Of a stretch of 64,000 nucleotides of DNA, positions 44,497-54,011 are shown in pieces. Source of the DNA: Thermoanaerobaculia bacterium. GTDB lineage: Bacteria; Acidobacteriota; Thermoanaerobaculia; Multivoradales; J023. The notes beneath the pieces are model-generated. The model was not told the origin of the DNA. It saw only the letters and a list, made by a program, of their open reading frames with translations, and did no database searches. The stretch's first letter is position 1; the number at the start of each line of letters is the position of its first letter. The translations under genes and the position numbers were made by a program. The stretch spans positions 62,001 to 126,000 of the forward strand of contig JAUIJL010000013.1 in assembly GCA_030431255.1 (NCBI GenBank). Direction: 5' to 3'.

Positions 44497-45216
44497 ATGG
44501 ATTGGACGCCTTTGATCGGCCGACGTCGACCCGCAGAAGTGGATGCGCTTCGACTCGCCATCGTGATTCACCAATTGGGTGAGAAGGACGACGACCCGCA
44601 GATCGTGCGACGGATCGACGGTGAGCCCCGTCTTCAAAGCTTGGATCACCTGCTCCGGCACCCCACGACCCTGGCCTATGTGCTGATCGATCAATACAGC
44701 CGGCGGAAAGACCTCTCCGAACGGCGCGCAACCCTGGTCCGCAAAATCCGGCAGCTGCTGGCCAATGAGCGTCAGCAGCATCTGCCCGCGCGTCGGCGAC
44801 GAGCCTGGCAAACCCGACCGGACGGAAGGTCCACCACGGCCCTACACTCCTTCGTACCTTGCCGCTGGCAGAAGCTCGACGACGTCCTGGCTTTTCTCGG
44901 TAGCAGGGATCTGGTACGAGTGTCCGTCCGCCCTCGAAGCAGCTCCCAAGAAGCTCTCCTCTCCTACGGCCTGACCCAGACAGCCGCCGAGCTGCTGGAT
45001 CGTGAGCTTTATCCCAAAGACCGCAAGAGCATGCTGCACTCGCAGCTGTGCGGAATCATCACCGATCTTCTCCCCCCCTTCGACGACCGGCAATGGCCGT
45101 CCGTGCTGCAAGACACCGAAGAGCATCTCGACGACTTCATCCGCGAGGAACAGATTCCTCTGGAGCAAGACCCCCTCGGCATGCTTTTTCAGATCACTTT
45201 CCAGGAACAGCTCTGA
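44497..45216 (+). CDS. Partner protein of the SMC/ABC-like ATPase (middle-component-like)
   Basis: A 239-residue cytoplasmic protein without close recognition. The N-terminal part (DALRLAIVIHQLGEK, then LQSLDHLLRHPTTLAYVLID) recalls the start of middle components in ABC three-component systems. The middle is basic (KIRQLLANERQQHLPARRRR). The last 110 residues contain a likely winged helix: QKLDDVLAFLGSRDLVRVSV, then LLSYGLTQTAAELLDRELYP, ending in an acidic helix. It precedes the ATPase gene by 40 bases on the same strand, so the two form an operon. A role as adaptor or kleisin-like subunit of the ATPase is inferred from this arrangement only. Confidence 0.7.
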   Translation: MDWTPLIGRRRPAEVDALRLAIVIHQLGEKDDDPQIVRRIDGEPRLQSLDHLLRHPTTLAYVLIDQYSRRKDLSERRATLVRKIRQLLANERQQHLPARRRRAWQTRPDGRSTTALHSFVPCRWQKLDDVLAFLGSRDLVRVSVRPRSSSQEALLSYGLTQTAAELLDRELYPKDRKSMLHSQLCGIITDLLPPFDDRQWPSVLQDTEEHLDDFIREEQIPLEQDPLGMLFQITFQEQL

Positions 45217-45256
45217 GCCTCGGCTCTTCACTTAGACCGATCGGACCGCCATCGAC

Positions 45257-47224
45257 ATGACTGAGATCGATCACCTTTATTCCACCCTTCGCCCCGCCCT
45301 CCGGGGTTTCAAGCTCAACGAATTCCGCCGGGCCTTAGAAGGTCTCGAGCCGGCCCTGGCCGCAGCCCCGGGACGCCGCTGCCAGCTGACCTTGAGGCGG
45401 TTGCGATTCTGGGGCGAAAAGAAAGGTGATTTTCGGTTCTTTCCGGGCGTCAACGTGCTGCGAGCCGGCAACGACAAGGGCAAGTCCTCAATCCTCAAAA
45501 TGATCCACTTCTGCCTGACCGGCAAGAACGATCTCAAAAAGGATGTCGACAGCTGGATCGAGCACGTGGAGCTCTATATCGAGCTCGACGGTCGGCCCCA
45601 TGCCATCGAGGTACAAAAAACCAAACGTCCCCGGGGTCGCATCCTCAAATGTCGCGACGACCGCCCCGAAGACCTGGAACGAGCCGAGATCTTGGTGGAA
45701 TTTCGCAACGGCAAAGCCATGCAACAGCAGCTCGAAACCTTCTTCAATCGGAAATTCGGCCTGCGTCCCTTGATGGGCACCCAAAAAGACTCGCGCAAGC
45801 GGTCCGACCAATTGCTCGACGCCCCGACCTCCTACCGAGCCTACGTCCGCGGCCTCTACATCACCCAGGACATGGGTTATACGGACCTGGTGACCGACGG
45901 CGTGCCCTACGGCAATCTCTTCAAGAAAATCGTCGGCATGTTGCTCGGTCTCGACGGCCTCGACGCCAACTTCGCCGTAGAAGCTCGGCTGGCGCACATC
46001 GAAAATCGGCTGGGCAAGGAAGAGCGCTACCATCGCCGCCTGGAAGCGTCCCTGGGTCTGCGGGATTTGGCCACCCTCGACGAAGAGATCTCCAAGCTCG
46101 AAACCTACATCGACGAGCTCAAGGTCGAGCGCACGGCCCTGCTGGTGAGGGCGACCTCCAACGACCTCGACCAACGTCTGAGCGAGCTGACCGAGCGCCT
46201 GGTCGCCCTCGACCAAGCGCGCCAAACCAAGGCGCAAGATCTGCGAGCCGCCGAGATGGAGCTGGCGATCACCGAGGACGAAGCCGCGGAGCTGGAAGCC
46301 GGAATCCACGGAGCCGAGGTGCTCGCCCCGGTGCAATCCAAACAGTGGGCCAGCTACGGTATCGAGCTGAGCCCCGACCAGCAGGCCGAGCTGCAAGCCA
46401 AGGCCGACGAAGAACGTCAATCCCTGTTGGCGATCGCCGAGGATCGGCTCGCCCAAGCGAAGCGATCCCTGGAAGCTCAGCGACGGGCGGTCGAGCGACT
46501 GCGCACGGAGCTCCAAGAGCTTGAGTTCCGTGCGGACCAAGAAGCGCAGCAGAAGCGTCATCTTCAAGCCCAGCTGAGAAGCGCGCACCAAGGCACCGCC
46601 GAGCTCGATCGCGAAATCGAGCTCGAAACCCGCTACCTGGGTCGCTTGGAAGCGGAAAGGGAGAATGCCACGCGGTTGGTGTCGAAGGACGAAGAAGGCG
46701 CCGGCATGCAAGAGCTGCTGCGGGCCAAAACCATCCTCGACACGGTGCTACGCCACCTGCGAACCGAGGACGCCGGGGGCAATGAGCAGCGCAAGCAGGA
46801 CTTCGCGCGCCGGGTGCAGGACTATTGCACCACCATCGGTTTTCCGGGCCTGGAGGACATCAGCCTGGACGCTCAGCTCAAACCTCGAATCAGCCAAAAC
46901 GGCAAGGTCTACACCTTCGAAGAGCTGTCACCGGGCGAAAAGGTCCGCTTCGTGCTCGCCTTCTACCTCGCTCTGGCCATCGTCACCGCAGAGGATCTAC
47001 AGAACGGCGCCCACCCCGGTTTGATCCTCATCGACTCACCGGGCAAGGAGGAAATGGTCGAAGGAGATTTCGAAGCGGTGGTCAAGCTACTCTCGCAAAT
47101 CGAGGTCAACCACTCCACTTCCATCCAAGTCCTGGTGGCCACCTCGATACCCGCCATCCGCGGAGCCACCCAAGTCTCCAAGCAATACTTCATTTCCGAG
47201 GACGACGAGCCGGTTTTTGGCTAG
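45257..47224 (+). CDS. SMC/Rad50-like ABC ATPase of a possible conflict system
   Basis: A 655-residue protein with split ATPase halves around a coiled coil. Walker A is AGNDKGKSS (residues 70-78) in the context FFPGVNVLRAGNDKGKSSIL, then MIHFCLTG, which resembles DUF3732/ABC-3C ATPases. Residues about 255-480 are Leu/Glu/Arg-rich coiled coil. The signature LSPGE (557-561), Walker B LILIDSPGKEE (Asp593) and ATSIPAI in place of the usual H-loop region follow. It is shorter than SbcC, Rad50 or SMC. No nuclease partner is adjacent. DNA- or RNA-bound sensing in anti-phage defence is possible; a repair function is the alternative. It ends three bases before a convergent TPR gene. Confidence 0.82.
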   Translation: MTEIDHLYSTLRPALRGFKLNEFRRALEGLEPALAAAPGRRCQLTLRRLRFWGEKKGDFRFFPGVNVLRAGNDKGKSSILKMIHFCLTGKNDLKKDVDSWIEHVELYIELDGRPHAIEVQKTKRPRGRILKCRDDRPEDLERAEILVEFRNGKAMQQQLETFFNRKFGLRPLMGTQKDSRKRSDQLLDAPTSYRAYVRGLYITQDMGYTDLVTDGVPYGNLFKKIVGMLLGLDGLDANFAVEARLAHIENRLGKEERYHRRLEASLGLRDLATLDEEISKLETYIDELKVERTALLVRATSNDLDQRLSELTERLVALDQARQTKAQDLRAAEMELAITEDEAAELEAGIHGAEVLAPVQSKQWASYGIELSPDQQAELQAKADEERQSLLAIAEDRLAQAKRSLEAQRRAVERLRTELQELEFRADQEAQQKRHLQAQLRSAHQGTAELDREIELETRYLGRLEAERENATRLVSKDEEGAGMQELLRAKTILDTVLRHLRTEDAGGNEQRKQDFARRVQDYCTTIGFPGLEDISLDAQLKPRISQNGKVYTFEELSPGEKVRFVLAFYLALAIVTAEDLQNGAHPGLILIDSPGKEEMVEGDFEAVVKLLSQIEVNHSTSIQVLVATSIPAIRGATQVSKQYFISEDDEPVFG

Positions 47225-47227
47225 GAA

Positions 47228-47866
47228 TCAGACCGGACCCGGTGGCTGGAGGGGCAAGCCCAACAGCTCGAGCTTCTTGCGGTACGCAGCCACCGACTCT
47301 TCTTTGCGGTCCATGAGCCACAGCACTTGCCCCAGGTTGTTCCACACGGAAGGCGAGTCCGGCTCGATTTTCAGAGCACGGCGCAGGCTGGACTCAGCCT
47401 CTGAGTATTGTTTGAGGTCCGTGAGCACGGCACTGAGGGTCAAGAGGATCGCTACCCGGCTGGGGTCCTCCGCGCCCGCTCTTCGGTCGGCCTGCTGAAG
47501 CTCTATCAAGGCCGCTTCCGGTTGTCCGGAGGCCAAACGCTCTAAACCTCGATAGAAGCTGACTTTCGGATGGCCGGGAATCTCTACCGCCACCTGGTCC
47601 AGCAGGGAGCGGGCTTCGGCCAAGCGCTCGGGGTCCGCCGTCAGCTGTCCTGCTGTTTCGGCCGTGGCCGCTCCGACCAGATGCCACACGCGGTCCAGCT
47701 TGGCGATTTGCGCTTTCGAAAGGGGCGCCGAGGCGGCGCCACCGAATCCGGACCCCCACATCAGCCCGAATCCCACCACACCGACAATCAATAGAATCAG
47801 CAGGGTCCACACCAAACCCTGGAGCGCGGGAGAAGGTTGATCAAAGTCGAAATCAGATCCGCTCAT
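47228..47866 (-). CDS. TPR protein with one membrane anchor
   Basis: A 212-residue protein with an N-terminal span (GLVWTLLILLIVGVVGFGLM) and a C-terminal domain of about three TPR units (VSFYRGLERLASGQPEAALI, VAILLTLSAVLTDLKQYSEA, PSVWNNLGQVLWLMDRKEES). It resembles the CcmH/CycH or NrfG-type TPR part of cytochrome c assembly and other periplasmic TPR scaffolds. It lies about 6 kb from the ccm operon, so a link with cytochrome maturation is only a possibility. It is convergent with the ATPase gene. Confidence 0.8.
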   Translation of the reverse strand: MSGSDFDFDQPSPALQGLVWTLLILLIVGVVGFGLMWGSGFGGAASAPLSKAQIAKLDRVWHLVGAATAETAGQLTADPERLAEARSLLDQVAVEIPGHPKVSFYRGLERLASGQPEAALIELQQADRRAGAEDPSRVAILLTLSAVLTDLKQYSEAESSLRRALKIEPDSPSVWNNLGQVLWLMDRKEESVAAYRKKLELLGLPLQPPGPV

Positions 47867-48076
47867 GGCTATGTCTCACTGAGGTTCAGAGTGGTTTGGA
47901 CCCATGGTGGATCCCGGACCCACAGCGTATCAACCAAATTCCGGTTTTGCTCCGCCTCACAGATCAAAAGAGGCCGGTGCTGCTAAGATTTCTAAACCGT
48001 CGTCGACGGCTCTCTCCTGATCCCATCGTCTGTCGCGCTCGCGACAAGCTCTACCCGCTCTACAGAGGTCCCATTC

Positions 48077-49087
48077 ATGCAATGTTTCGAGATTCAAGGT
48101 GGATTCGGGCTCGACCATCTAGTGTCCGCCGAACGCGACGTTCCCAGCCCCGGCCCAGGACAAATCCGGCTTCGCATGCGTGCGGCCTCCTTGAACTACC
48201 GTGACTACTTGATGGTCAACGGTCTCTACAACCCGAAGCAACCCTTGCCGCTGATCCCCTGCTCAGACGGCATCGGCATTGTCGAGGCGGTCGGCCCGGA
48301 CGTGTCCCGGGTAGCGGTCGGAGATCGGGTTGCGACCAATTTCGCTCAGAGCTGGATTGCCGGCAAACCGACCCGAGAGAAAGTCCGATCCACCCTGGGT
48401 GGACCGATCGACGGCACGCTGGCCGAATTCATGGTGCTCGACCAAGCGGGGGTGTCGCCGGTGCCCGACTACCTCACCGATGTCGAAGCCGCCACTCTAC
48501 CCTGCGCCGCCCTCACCGCCTGGAGCGCCTTGACCGTCTACGGCGAGGTGCGTGCGGGAGATACGGTGCTCGTCCAAGGAACCGGCGGAGTCTCCCTCTT
48601 TGCTCTGCAGCTGGCTCGGGCCTTGGGTGCTCGGGTGATCATCACCTCGTCGAAGGACGAAAAATTGGAGCGAGCGCGCAAGCTGGGCGCTTGGCAAACC
48701 ATCAATTATGTCGACGACCCGGAGTGGGGACGCACTGCGGCGAAATTGACCGGCGGCACAGGAGTCGATCACGTCATTGATGTCGGCGGGGGCGGCACCT
48801 TGGAGCAAAGCTGCCGGGCGGTGAAGATCGGTGGTCACATCAGCTTGATCGGCGTGCTCGGTGGCAGCAAGGTGAGCCTGGCACTGACCCCGATCCTGAT
48901 GAAAAACGTCCGGGTCCAAGGCATTTTGGTCGGATCCCAAGAAAGCTTCGAGTCCATGTGCCAGGCCTTCGAGTGGCATAAAATTCGACCGATGGTCGAT
49001 CGAATCTTCCCTTTCGACGAAACCCGCGAAGCCTTCCTATATCTCTCCGCCGGCCGCCACCTCGGCAAAATCTGTATCGAGATCTGA
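48077..49087 (+). CDS. NAD(P)-dependent alcohol dehydrogenase/quinone oxidoreductase (MDR family)
   Basis: A 336-residue medium-chain dehydrogenase/reductase. The N-terminal GroES-like half includes AASLNYRDYLMVNGLY and PCSDGIGIVEAVGPDV; it lacks the four-Cys structural zinc loop. The Rossmann half has VLVQGTGGVSLFALQLARAL with the GxGxxG-type cofactor loop and later DVGGGGTLEQSCRAV. This group reduces quinones or enoyl/unsaturated carbonyl compounds with NADPH. AGAGG lies before the ATG. No partner gene is evident; it is convergent with the aminotransferase gene with a gap of only four bases. Confidence 0.9.
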   Translation: MQCFEIQGGFGLDHLVSAERDVPSPGPGQIRLRMRAASLNYRDYLMVNGLYNPKQPLPLIPCSDGIGIVEAVGPDVSRVAVGDRVATNFAQSWIAGKPTREKVRSTLGGPIDGTLAEFMVLDQAGVSPVPDYLTDVEAATLPCAALTAWSALTVYGEVRAGDTVLVQGTGGVSLFALQLARALGARVIITSSKDEKLERARKLGAWQTINYVDDPEWGRTAAKLTGGTGVDHVIDVGGGGTLEQSCRAVKIGGHISLIGVLGGSKVSLALTPILMKNVRVQGILVGSQESFESMCQAFEWHKIRPMVDRIFPFDETREAFLYLSAGRHLGKICIEI

Positions 49088-49091
49088 AGGA

Positions 49092-50402
49092 TCAAGCGTT
49101 CGCCAGCTCCCGCACCCCCGCCTCGATGCGGCGGAACATTTCCGGCAAAGCCTCGGCGCTGACCGAGCAGAGAGCCACCCTCAGGTACGACGGCTGGGCG
49201 GCGACGATGCCCGTGGAGTAGTGCTCGATCAGGTGCTTGCGCACCGCGTGGGGATCGAGCACCAGCTCCGGGTTGAGCTCCATGAGCACGAAGAAGCCCG
49301 AGTTGAAAGGCAGGGGCCGAAGCAGAGCCGGGTCGAGGGCCGCCAGCGCCGGTTGCACCGCCAGGTAGCGCTCGCGGGCAATGCGACGGATCTCGCTCAC
49401 CTCGTCGAAGACCCGTCCGCTCTCCAAGCCGCGCAGGAGGATCATCTGCGAGGTGGCCGAGGGCGAGCCGATGGTCGCCCGGCTGAGGCATTGCATCTTA
49501 TTTTCCAACGCCTCGGTGGCTGCTTTCGACAGCTCCAGCCCGAAGGTCAAGAAGGCGACGCGGCCGCCGAAAAACGCGAATTCCTTGGTGGCGCCATCAA
49601 TTTTCACCGGCACCAAATTCTCGTGGGCACCCAACAGATCCCAGAAGAACGATCGATTGGGCACCCCTTCCGTGAACACCAACCCCCCGTAGGCATCGTC
49701 ACAAATCACCATCAACGGGCGATCCGCCGCCGCCTCGATCAAACCCTGCCGGAGGTCGCGCCGCTGCTCCACCGTCGGCGAGTAACCACCGGGGTTGGAC
49801 GGAAAGTTGACGATCATCAGCGCCGGCTCGCCCGCCGGCAAGGCCTTGAGGGCGTCGACCAATGCGGACGGTCGATAGGCAAAATCTCGGTAGACGTCGA
49901 CTTCCACCAATTGGGCGCCCGTCCGCAATCGGAAGATCTGTCGATAATTGCCCCAGAACGGCTTGCCGACCACCAGGTGTCGACCCGGACCGGCGAATAG
50001 ATCCGCGACCATCGACAAGCCGTGGGTCAGCCCACCCAACACCACCGGGCGGGTGGTGATTTGGTCTTCAGCCGGCGCTTGATCCGGCTGCCCCGTACGC
50101 TGCCAACGCTGCCAGGCGTCACGGACCGAGGGAATCCCCAGCACGGGTGAGTAGAGAAAAGCGCGATTGCGCTCTTCCGGATCGAAATCCAGCACATCTT
50201 CCATTGCCGGCAGGGGCACCGCGTTACCGGCGCCGTCGGTAAAGACGCCGATGGTGCCGTTGAAGTCGGTGCCGGCCGCTTCTTTGGCCTGGAACGGAAT
50301 GTCGGGCGGAAAATACGCTTCCCTGCCCATGGGAGAAAGCAATTTGAAAAGAGAAGGCGCTTCGGACTCGAGGGTTTGGTTGACTCGATCGACTCCGCTC
50401 AT
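49092..50402 (-). CDS. Class I/II aminotransferase
   Basis: A 436-residue PLP enzyme of fold type I. Expected landmarks are VVLGGLTHGLSMVADLF, KPFWGNYRQIFRLRTGAQLV, the NFPSNPGGYSP loop, DDAYGGLVF (Asp that binds the PLP ring) and KIDGATKEFAFFGGRVAF, which holds the Schiff-base Lys in TKEF. The C-terminal SYLRVALCSVS carries the Arg that binds the substrate carboxylate. The amino-acid substrate cannot be read from sequence; the family includes aromatic and broad-range enzymes. Start at MSGVDRV (50402) is supported by AGAGG and fits the conserved N-terminus better than a frame from 50471. Confidence 0.88.
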   Translation of the reverse strand: MSGVDRVNQTLESEAPSLFKLLSPMGREAYFPPDIPFQAKEAAGTDFNGTIGVFTDGAGNAVPLPAMEDVLDFDPEERNRAFLYSPVLGIPSVRDAWQRWQRTGQPDQAPAEDQITTRPVVLGGLTHGLSMVADLFAGPGRHLVVGKPFWGNYRQIFRLRTGAQLVEVDVYRDFAYRPSALVDALKALPAGEPALMIVNFPSNPGGYSPTVEQRRDLRQGLIEAAADRPLMVICDDAYGGLVFTEGVPNRSFFWDLLGAHENLVPVKIDGATKEFAFFGGRVAFLTFGLELSKAATEALENKMQCLSRATIGSPSATSQMILLRGLESGRVFDEVSEIRRIARERYLAVQPALAALDPALLRPLPFNSGFFVLMELNPELVLDPHAVRKHLIEHYSTGIVAAQPSYLRVALCSVSAEALPEMFRRIEAGVRELANA

Positions 50403-50539
50403 TTCGACCTCTGGAGCTGGATGGTTGAAGGGCTGGATTGCTGAAAGAAAAGCAGGGGACGGGTGGGTCATCGCCCGGTGGCGGTGATCCTACGGCAAGA
50501 CCGCCTCCCGTCCAACTCCAATTCCCCAACCTGACCGGC

Positions 50540-51739
50540 TCAATTCCCGTCGGCCAATAGGGGCGCGTATTCCTTCGCCAGATGCTCGGTGAATACCATC
50601 TCGCCGACATATCGACCGAGATGGGTGGTGTCGGAATACATGTCGGGGGTGATCGACTCGAGAAGCTGGTAGTTCCGAATGGTGACGCCGGTTTCCCGAC
50701 GAATCCTGTCCAACACCTCGTCCAGGCGTTGCTGAGCTTCCGGTGAGTAATCGATCCACTTGGTGTTGCGGGGGTAGAGCACCACCTCCACGTGATCCGA
50801 GAAGTCCTTGAAATTCTCCACCACCCGAATGAAGCCGGCCACCAGCTCCTCCTCGAATTGCAGCTCCTCGATGTCGCAGCAGGAAATCCTGTTCAGGCGA
50901 TCGTTCTCCATGCGGCGTTGGGTGCGCCCCGCCTCGTAGTATTGGGGAAAGATCGTCAGGGTCTCCTCGGATCGCTCTTCCCTGAGCGGCCCGGCCCCTT
51001 GCCATGGGTAATACCAATCCTGGTCTTCATAGTCCGGAAACTCCGCTTCGAAGAGCTCGCCGAGCCGATCACCCAGCTCCCGACGCCGTTTCACCGCCTC
51101 CTCGTCTTCCGGCGTGTCGCTACGCGGCTCCCGTTCCATCAAGGAGCGCCCAAAGAAGTGGGTGACCATCTCCGCCGAAATACCGTCGCGGAGGTAAAGG
51201 ATGTTGAGCATCTGGAAACCCCGCTCGGGATCTTCCTTGGTGATCTCCCAGATCTCCTCCGGGCTGGCCAACATGGTCAAAAAGGAGTCGACCACCGGCT
51301 GAGCCCCTTGCCATCGGTTGCCCGTCGCTTGGAACGGCACGAATTCGATCATCGCCAGCTTGAGCCGACGGTCTTTTTCCTGAAAAGCGTCGCGAATTCG
51401 CCTGGAAAGATAATCCTGGAAAAACGGATTCAGACCGCCGAAGCCGAAGTTGAAGCTTTTGACCCGGACACCCTGCTTCGCCACCTCGTTGTCGAAATGG
51501 CGGGACGCGAAACCGGCGTGGGTCATGGAAGATCCGAAGGCCATCACCAAATCGTCCGGCTCTTCGACGATTTGGGGCAACGCCTGCCTGGCCTCGTTCA
51601 CCCGGCTCAAGATGGTGTCGCCGCTGGCGTCGTTGGCCCATGCGAAAAGGCGGACCAACACCAGCGCCGCTCCCATGCCCAAGGTCACGGCCAGGAAAAT
51701 TTTGAGGTAGACCTTAGAACTGGAAGTAGATGAACTCAT
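50540..51739 (-). CDS. SGNH-hydrolase-like protein paired with MBOAT acyltransferase
   Basis: A 399-residue protein with one N-terminal span (IFLAVTLGMGAALVLVRLFA) and a periplasmic SGNH/GDSL-like domain. FGSSMTHAGF corresponds to block I with the nucleophilic Ser, and DTTHLGRYVG near the C-terminus to the catalytic Asp-His block. Such proteins follow MBOAT genes in polysaccharide acetylation systems (AlgI/AlgJ/AlgX-like) and pass acyl groups to a glycan or lipid. Its gene overlaps the end of the MBOAT gene by 26 bases. The glycan modified is unknown, since no polysaccharide cluster is adjacent. Confidence 0.8.
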   Translation of the reverse strand: MSSSTSSSKVYLKIFLAVTLGMGAALVLVRLFAWANDASGDTILSRVNEARQALPQIVEEPDDLVMAFGSSMTHAGFASRHFDNEVAKQGVRVKSFNFGFGGLNPFFQDYLSRRIRDAFQEKDRRLKLAMIEFVPFQATGNRWQGAQPVVDSFLTMLASPEEIWEITKEDPERGFQMLNILYLRDGISAEMVTHFFGRSLMEREPRSDTPEDEEAVKRRRELGDRLGELFEAEFPDYEDQDWYYPWQGAGPLREERSEETLTIFPQYYEAGRTQRRMENDRLNRISCCDIEELQFEEELVAGFIRVVENFKDFSDHVEVVLYPRNTKWIDYSPEAQQRLDEVLDRIRRETGVTIRNYQLLESITPDMYSDTTHLGRYVGEMVFTEHLAKEYAPLLADGN

Positions 51740-53150
51740 TGCTCGGCTCTCCGATCAGAAGGCAAATGGCGTGAATCAAAATGAGCACCGGCCAGAATAG
51801 CCAGGGTTTGTTTTCGAAGGCTTCGGCTCGCTTGAGCACGAATAGATCCATGAGGTGCATGAACGTCACCGTGCCGGCGGTCAAGGCGAGGATGGTGCCC
51901 GCCACGGAGCCGGCCGCGGGCAGGGCTCCACCGAAGCCGTGCATGTCGGCCAAGATGTCGATCGCGGAAGCCAAGCTCGTGGCCCGGAACAACACCCAAC
52001 CGATCAGCACCAAGTAGAACGTGGTCAGCCATTTGACGAAGGTGACCCACTTGGCGGGCGTTTCGTCCGATTCCGAGTTGCCGTGGATGAATGGGGCCAG
52101 CGCTTTCATCTGCCCGAGGACGTGGGTGGCTGAGATGATCAATCCGTGGAACGCTCCCCAAACCACGAACGTCCAGGCCGCGCCGTGCCAGAGGCCACCC
52201 AACAACATGGTGATCATCACATTGCGGAAGCGGCGATGGTTGCGATTGCCGCCCAGGGAAATGTAGAGGTAATCCCGCAGCCACGTCGACAATGAGATGT
52301 GCCAGCGCCGCCAAAAATCCACCGGCGAAACCGCGAGGTAGGGCACGCGGAAATTCAACGGAATTTGGAAACCGAGCAGTAGGGCCAGACCGATCGCCAT
52401 GTCGGTATAACCTGAAAAGTCGCCGTAGATCTGACCGGCAAACGCCAGCACGCCGGTCCAAGTTTCGATCAAGCTCACCGAGCCCGCGGAATCGAAGGCT
52501 TTGGCCGCGGGGGCGGCCAATAGATCGGCGGTGGTCTTCTTCAGCACCCCGGTGGTGATCAACAAGAAGCCGTGCTTCGCGTTCGACCAGGTCGGCACGG
52601 GGATGGAATGCATCTGGGGCAAGATCTGCTGGGCGCGCAGAATCGGTCCAGCCACCAATTGCGGGAAGAACGCCAGGGCGGCGGTGAATTCCACCAATCC
52701 TTTGCGCGGCTCCATGTCGCCGCGGTAGACGTCGATGGTGTAGCTCAAGCTTTGGAAGGTGTAGAAGGAAATACCCACCGGCAGCACCAAACCGAGGGTC
52801 TGCGGATCGGCCGAATATCCGAAAAGCCGGAGAAAATCCGCCACGGACGCGATCACGAAATCGGCGTATTTGAAGAGACCCAAAATACCGAGATTGATCG
52901 CCAGGGAGAGGGCCATCCATCGCTTGCGGACCCGTGGATCCGTGGACGCTCCGATCGCCTGGGCGATGAAGTAATCCGCCACCGCGCTGCCCACCAGCAA
53001 GGGAATGAATCGGTAATTCCACGCACCGTAGAACACCAAGCTGGCGACTAGGATGAGGTAGACCCTAGGTTTCTGCCTGAGGAAGACGAAACCGTAGAAG
53101 AAGATGAAGATGAGGAAGAAGAAGTAGAAAAGCGGAGTGTTGAAGATCAT
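51714..53150 (-). CDS. MBOAT-family membrane O-acyltransferase (AlgI/DltB-like)
   Basis: A 478-residue polytopic enzyme that brings acyl (usually acetyl) groups across the inner membrane. The family marks are FYTFQSLSYTIDVYRGDMEP, FWRRWHISLSTWLRDYLYIS (conserved Trp-His) and LGGLWHGAAWTFVVWG with the catalytic His. About ten membrane segments are visible. It is the first gene of a two-gene operon with the SGNH-like protein and is translationally coupled to it. Together they form the core of an envelope glycan or lipid acylation system. Confidence is high for the family, low for the target. Confidence 0.93.
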   Translation of the reverse strand: MIFNTPLFYFFFLIFIFFYGFVFLRQKPRVYLILVASLVFYGAWNYRFIPLLVGSAVADYFIAQAIGASTDPRVRKRWMALSLAINLGILGLFKYADFVIASVADFLRLFGYSADPQTLGLVLPVGISFYTFQSLSYTIDVYRGDMEPRKGLVEFTAALAFFPQLVAGPILRAQQILPQMHSIPVPTWSNAKHGFLLITTGVLKKTTADLLAAPAAKAFDSAGSVSLIETWTGVLAFAGQIYGDFSGYTDMAIGLALLLGFQIPLNFRVPYLAVSPVDFWRRWHISLSTWLRDYLYISLGGNRNHRRFRNVMITMLLGGLWHGAAWTFVVWGAFHGLIISATHVLGQMKALAPFIHGNSESDETPAKWVTFVKWLTTFYLVLIGWVLFRATSLASAIDILADMHGFGGALPAAGSVAGTILALTAGTVTFMHLMDLFVLKRAEAFENKPWLFWPVLILIHAICLLIGEPSNEFIYFQF

Positions 53151-53379
53151 TCGCTATCCAATCGGATCGTCTCTCTTTGAAGTGTTTCGAGCCGTGGTCT
53201 CGGGCCGTTGTTGTCACTCACTACGGAAGAAGCCGAGAGAGAGTTACAACAGATTTACGATCTCGACGACACGGCACCCTTCGAGATCCACCCTTCTCTT
53301 CGATCACGCGGGCTAGATCCCCTGAGCCGCGGCTAGGTATGATCACCGTCCCCATTCCGACGACCCTCCGGAGACCCCG

Positions 53380-53982
53380 ATGACCGATTCACCCCGAAGC
53401 TTCCGTCGCATCGCCGTTTTTTGCGGTTCCAATTCCGGCCGATCCCCGGTCTACGCCGAAGCCACCCGGCACCTCGGTCGGCTCTTTCTCGAACGAGACA
53501 TCGGCCTGGTTTACGGCGGCGGCAACGTCGGCCTGATGGGTATCTTGGCGGACACCCTGCTCGACGGCGGCGGCGAGGTGCTGGGGGTGATTCCGAAATC
53601 CTTGGAAGAACGCGAGGTCGCCCACCACGGCATTACCGAGCTCTCCGTGGTCCAGACCATGCACGAGCGCAAACAAAAGATGTACGACCTCGCGGACGCA
53701 GTCATCGCCATGCCCGGCGGCATCGGCACCCTCGACGAGCTTTTCGAGTCGTGGACTTGGAATCAGCTGGGATACTTGAACGAGCCGTGCGGTCTGCTCA
53801 ACATCGCCGGCTATTTCCAACCCCTGGTCGACATGCTCGATCGCATGGTCACGGAAGGCTTTCTGCGTCGTGAGCAACGGGACATGTTGCAGGTCAGCGA
53901 TCGTCCGGAGGAGCTCTTAGACCTCCTCGCCAAGGCTCAAAAGCCCGGAGTCGACAAATGGATCAAGGGCGGCCCGTCCTGA
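53380..53982 (+). CDS. LOG-family nucleoside 5'-monophosphate phosphoribohydrolase
   Basis: A 200-residue cytoplasmic enzyme of the LOG (lysine-decarboxylase-like misannotated) family. It cleaves the N-glycosidic bond of cytokinin ribotides or related nucleotides. The two motifs are PGGIGTLDE (residues 112-120) and MHERKQKM (94-101, containing the conserved Arg and Lys). FCGSNSGRSPVY and VYGGGNVGLMG form the nucleotide site. The length is that of type I LOGs. GGAG precedes the ATG. In bacteria the likely role is nucleotide salvage; plant-hormone production is not implied. Confidence 0.92.
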   Translation: MTDSPRSFRRIAVFCGSNSGRSPVYAEATRHLGRLFLERDIGLVYGGGNVGLMGILADTLLDGGGEVLGVIPKSLEEREVAHHGITELSVVQTMHERKQKMYDLADAVIAMPGGIGTLDELFESWTWNQLGYLNEPCGLLNIAGYFQPLVDMLDRMVTEGFLRREQRDMLQVSDRPEELLDLLAKAQKPGVDKWIKGGPS

Positions 53983-54011
53983 TCTGACGATGTGGTTACC
54001 CTCAGATGCTC

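Noticed and set aside
44497-47224. Interpretation as a Wadjet/MksBEF condensin system
   Set aside because: The ATPase is too short for an SMC-type MksB/JetC and no JetD/TOPRIM or third subunit gene is adjacent.
53380-53982. Annotation as lysine decarboxylase
   Set aside because: PGGxGTxxE and the conserved Arg/Lys motif identify a LOG phosphoribohydrolase, a family often mislabelled in this way.
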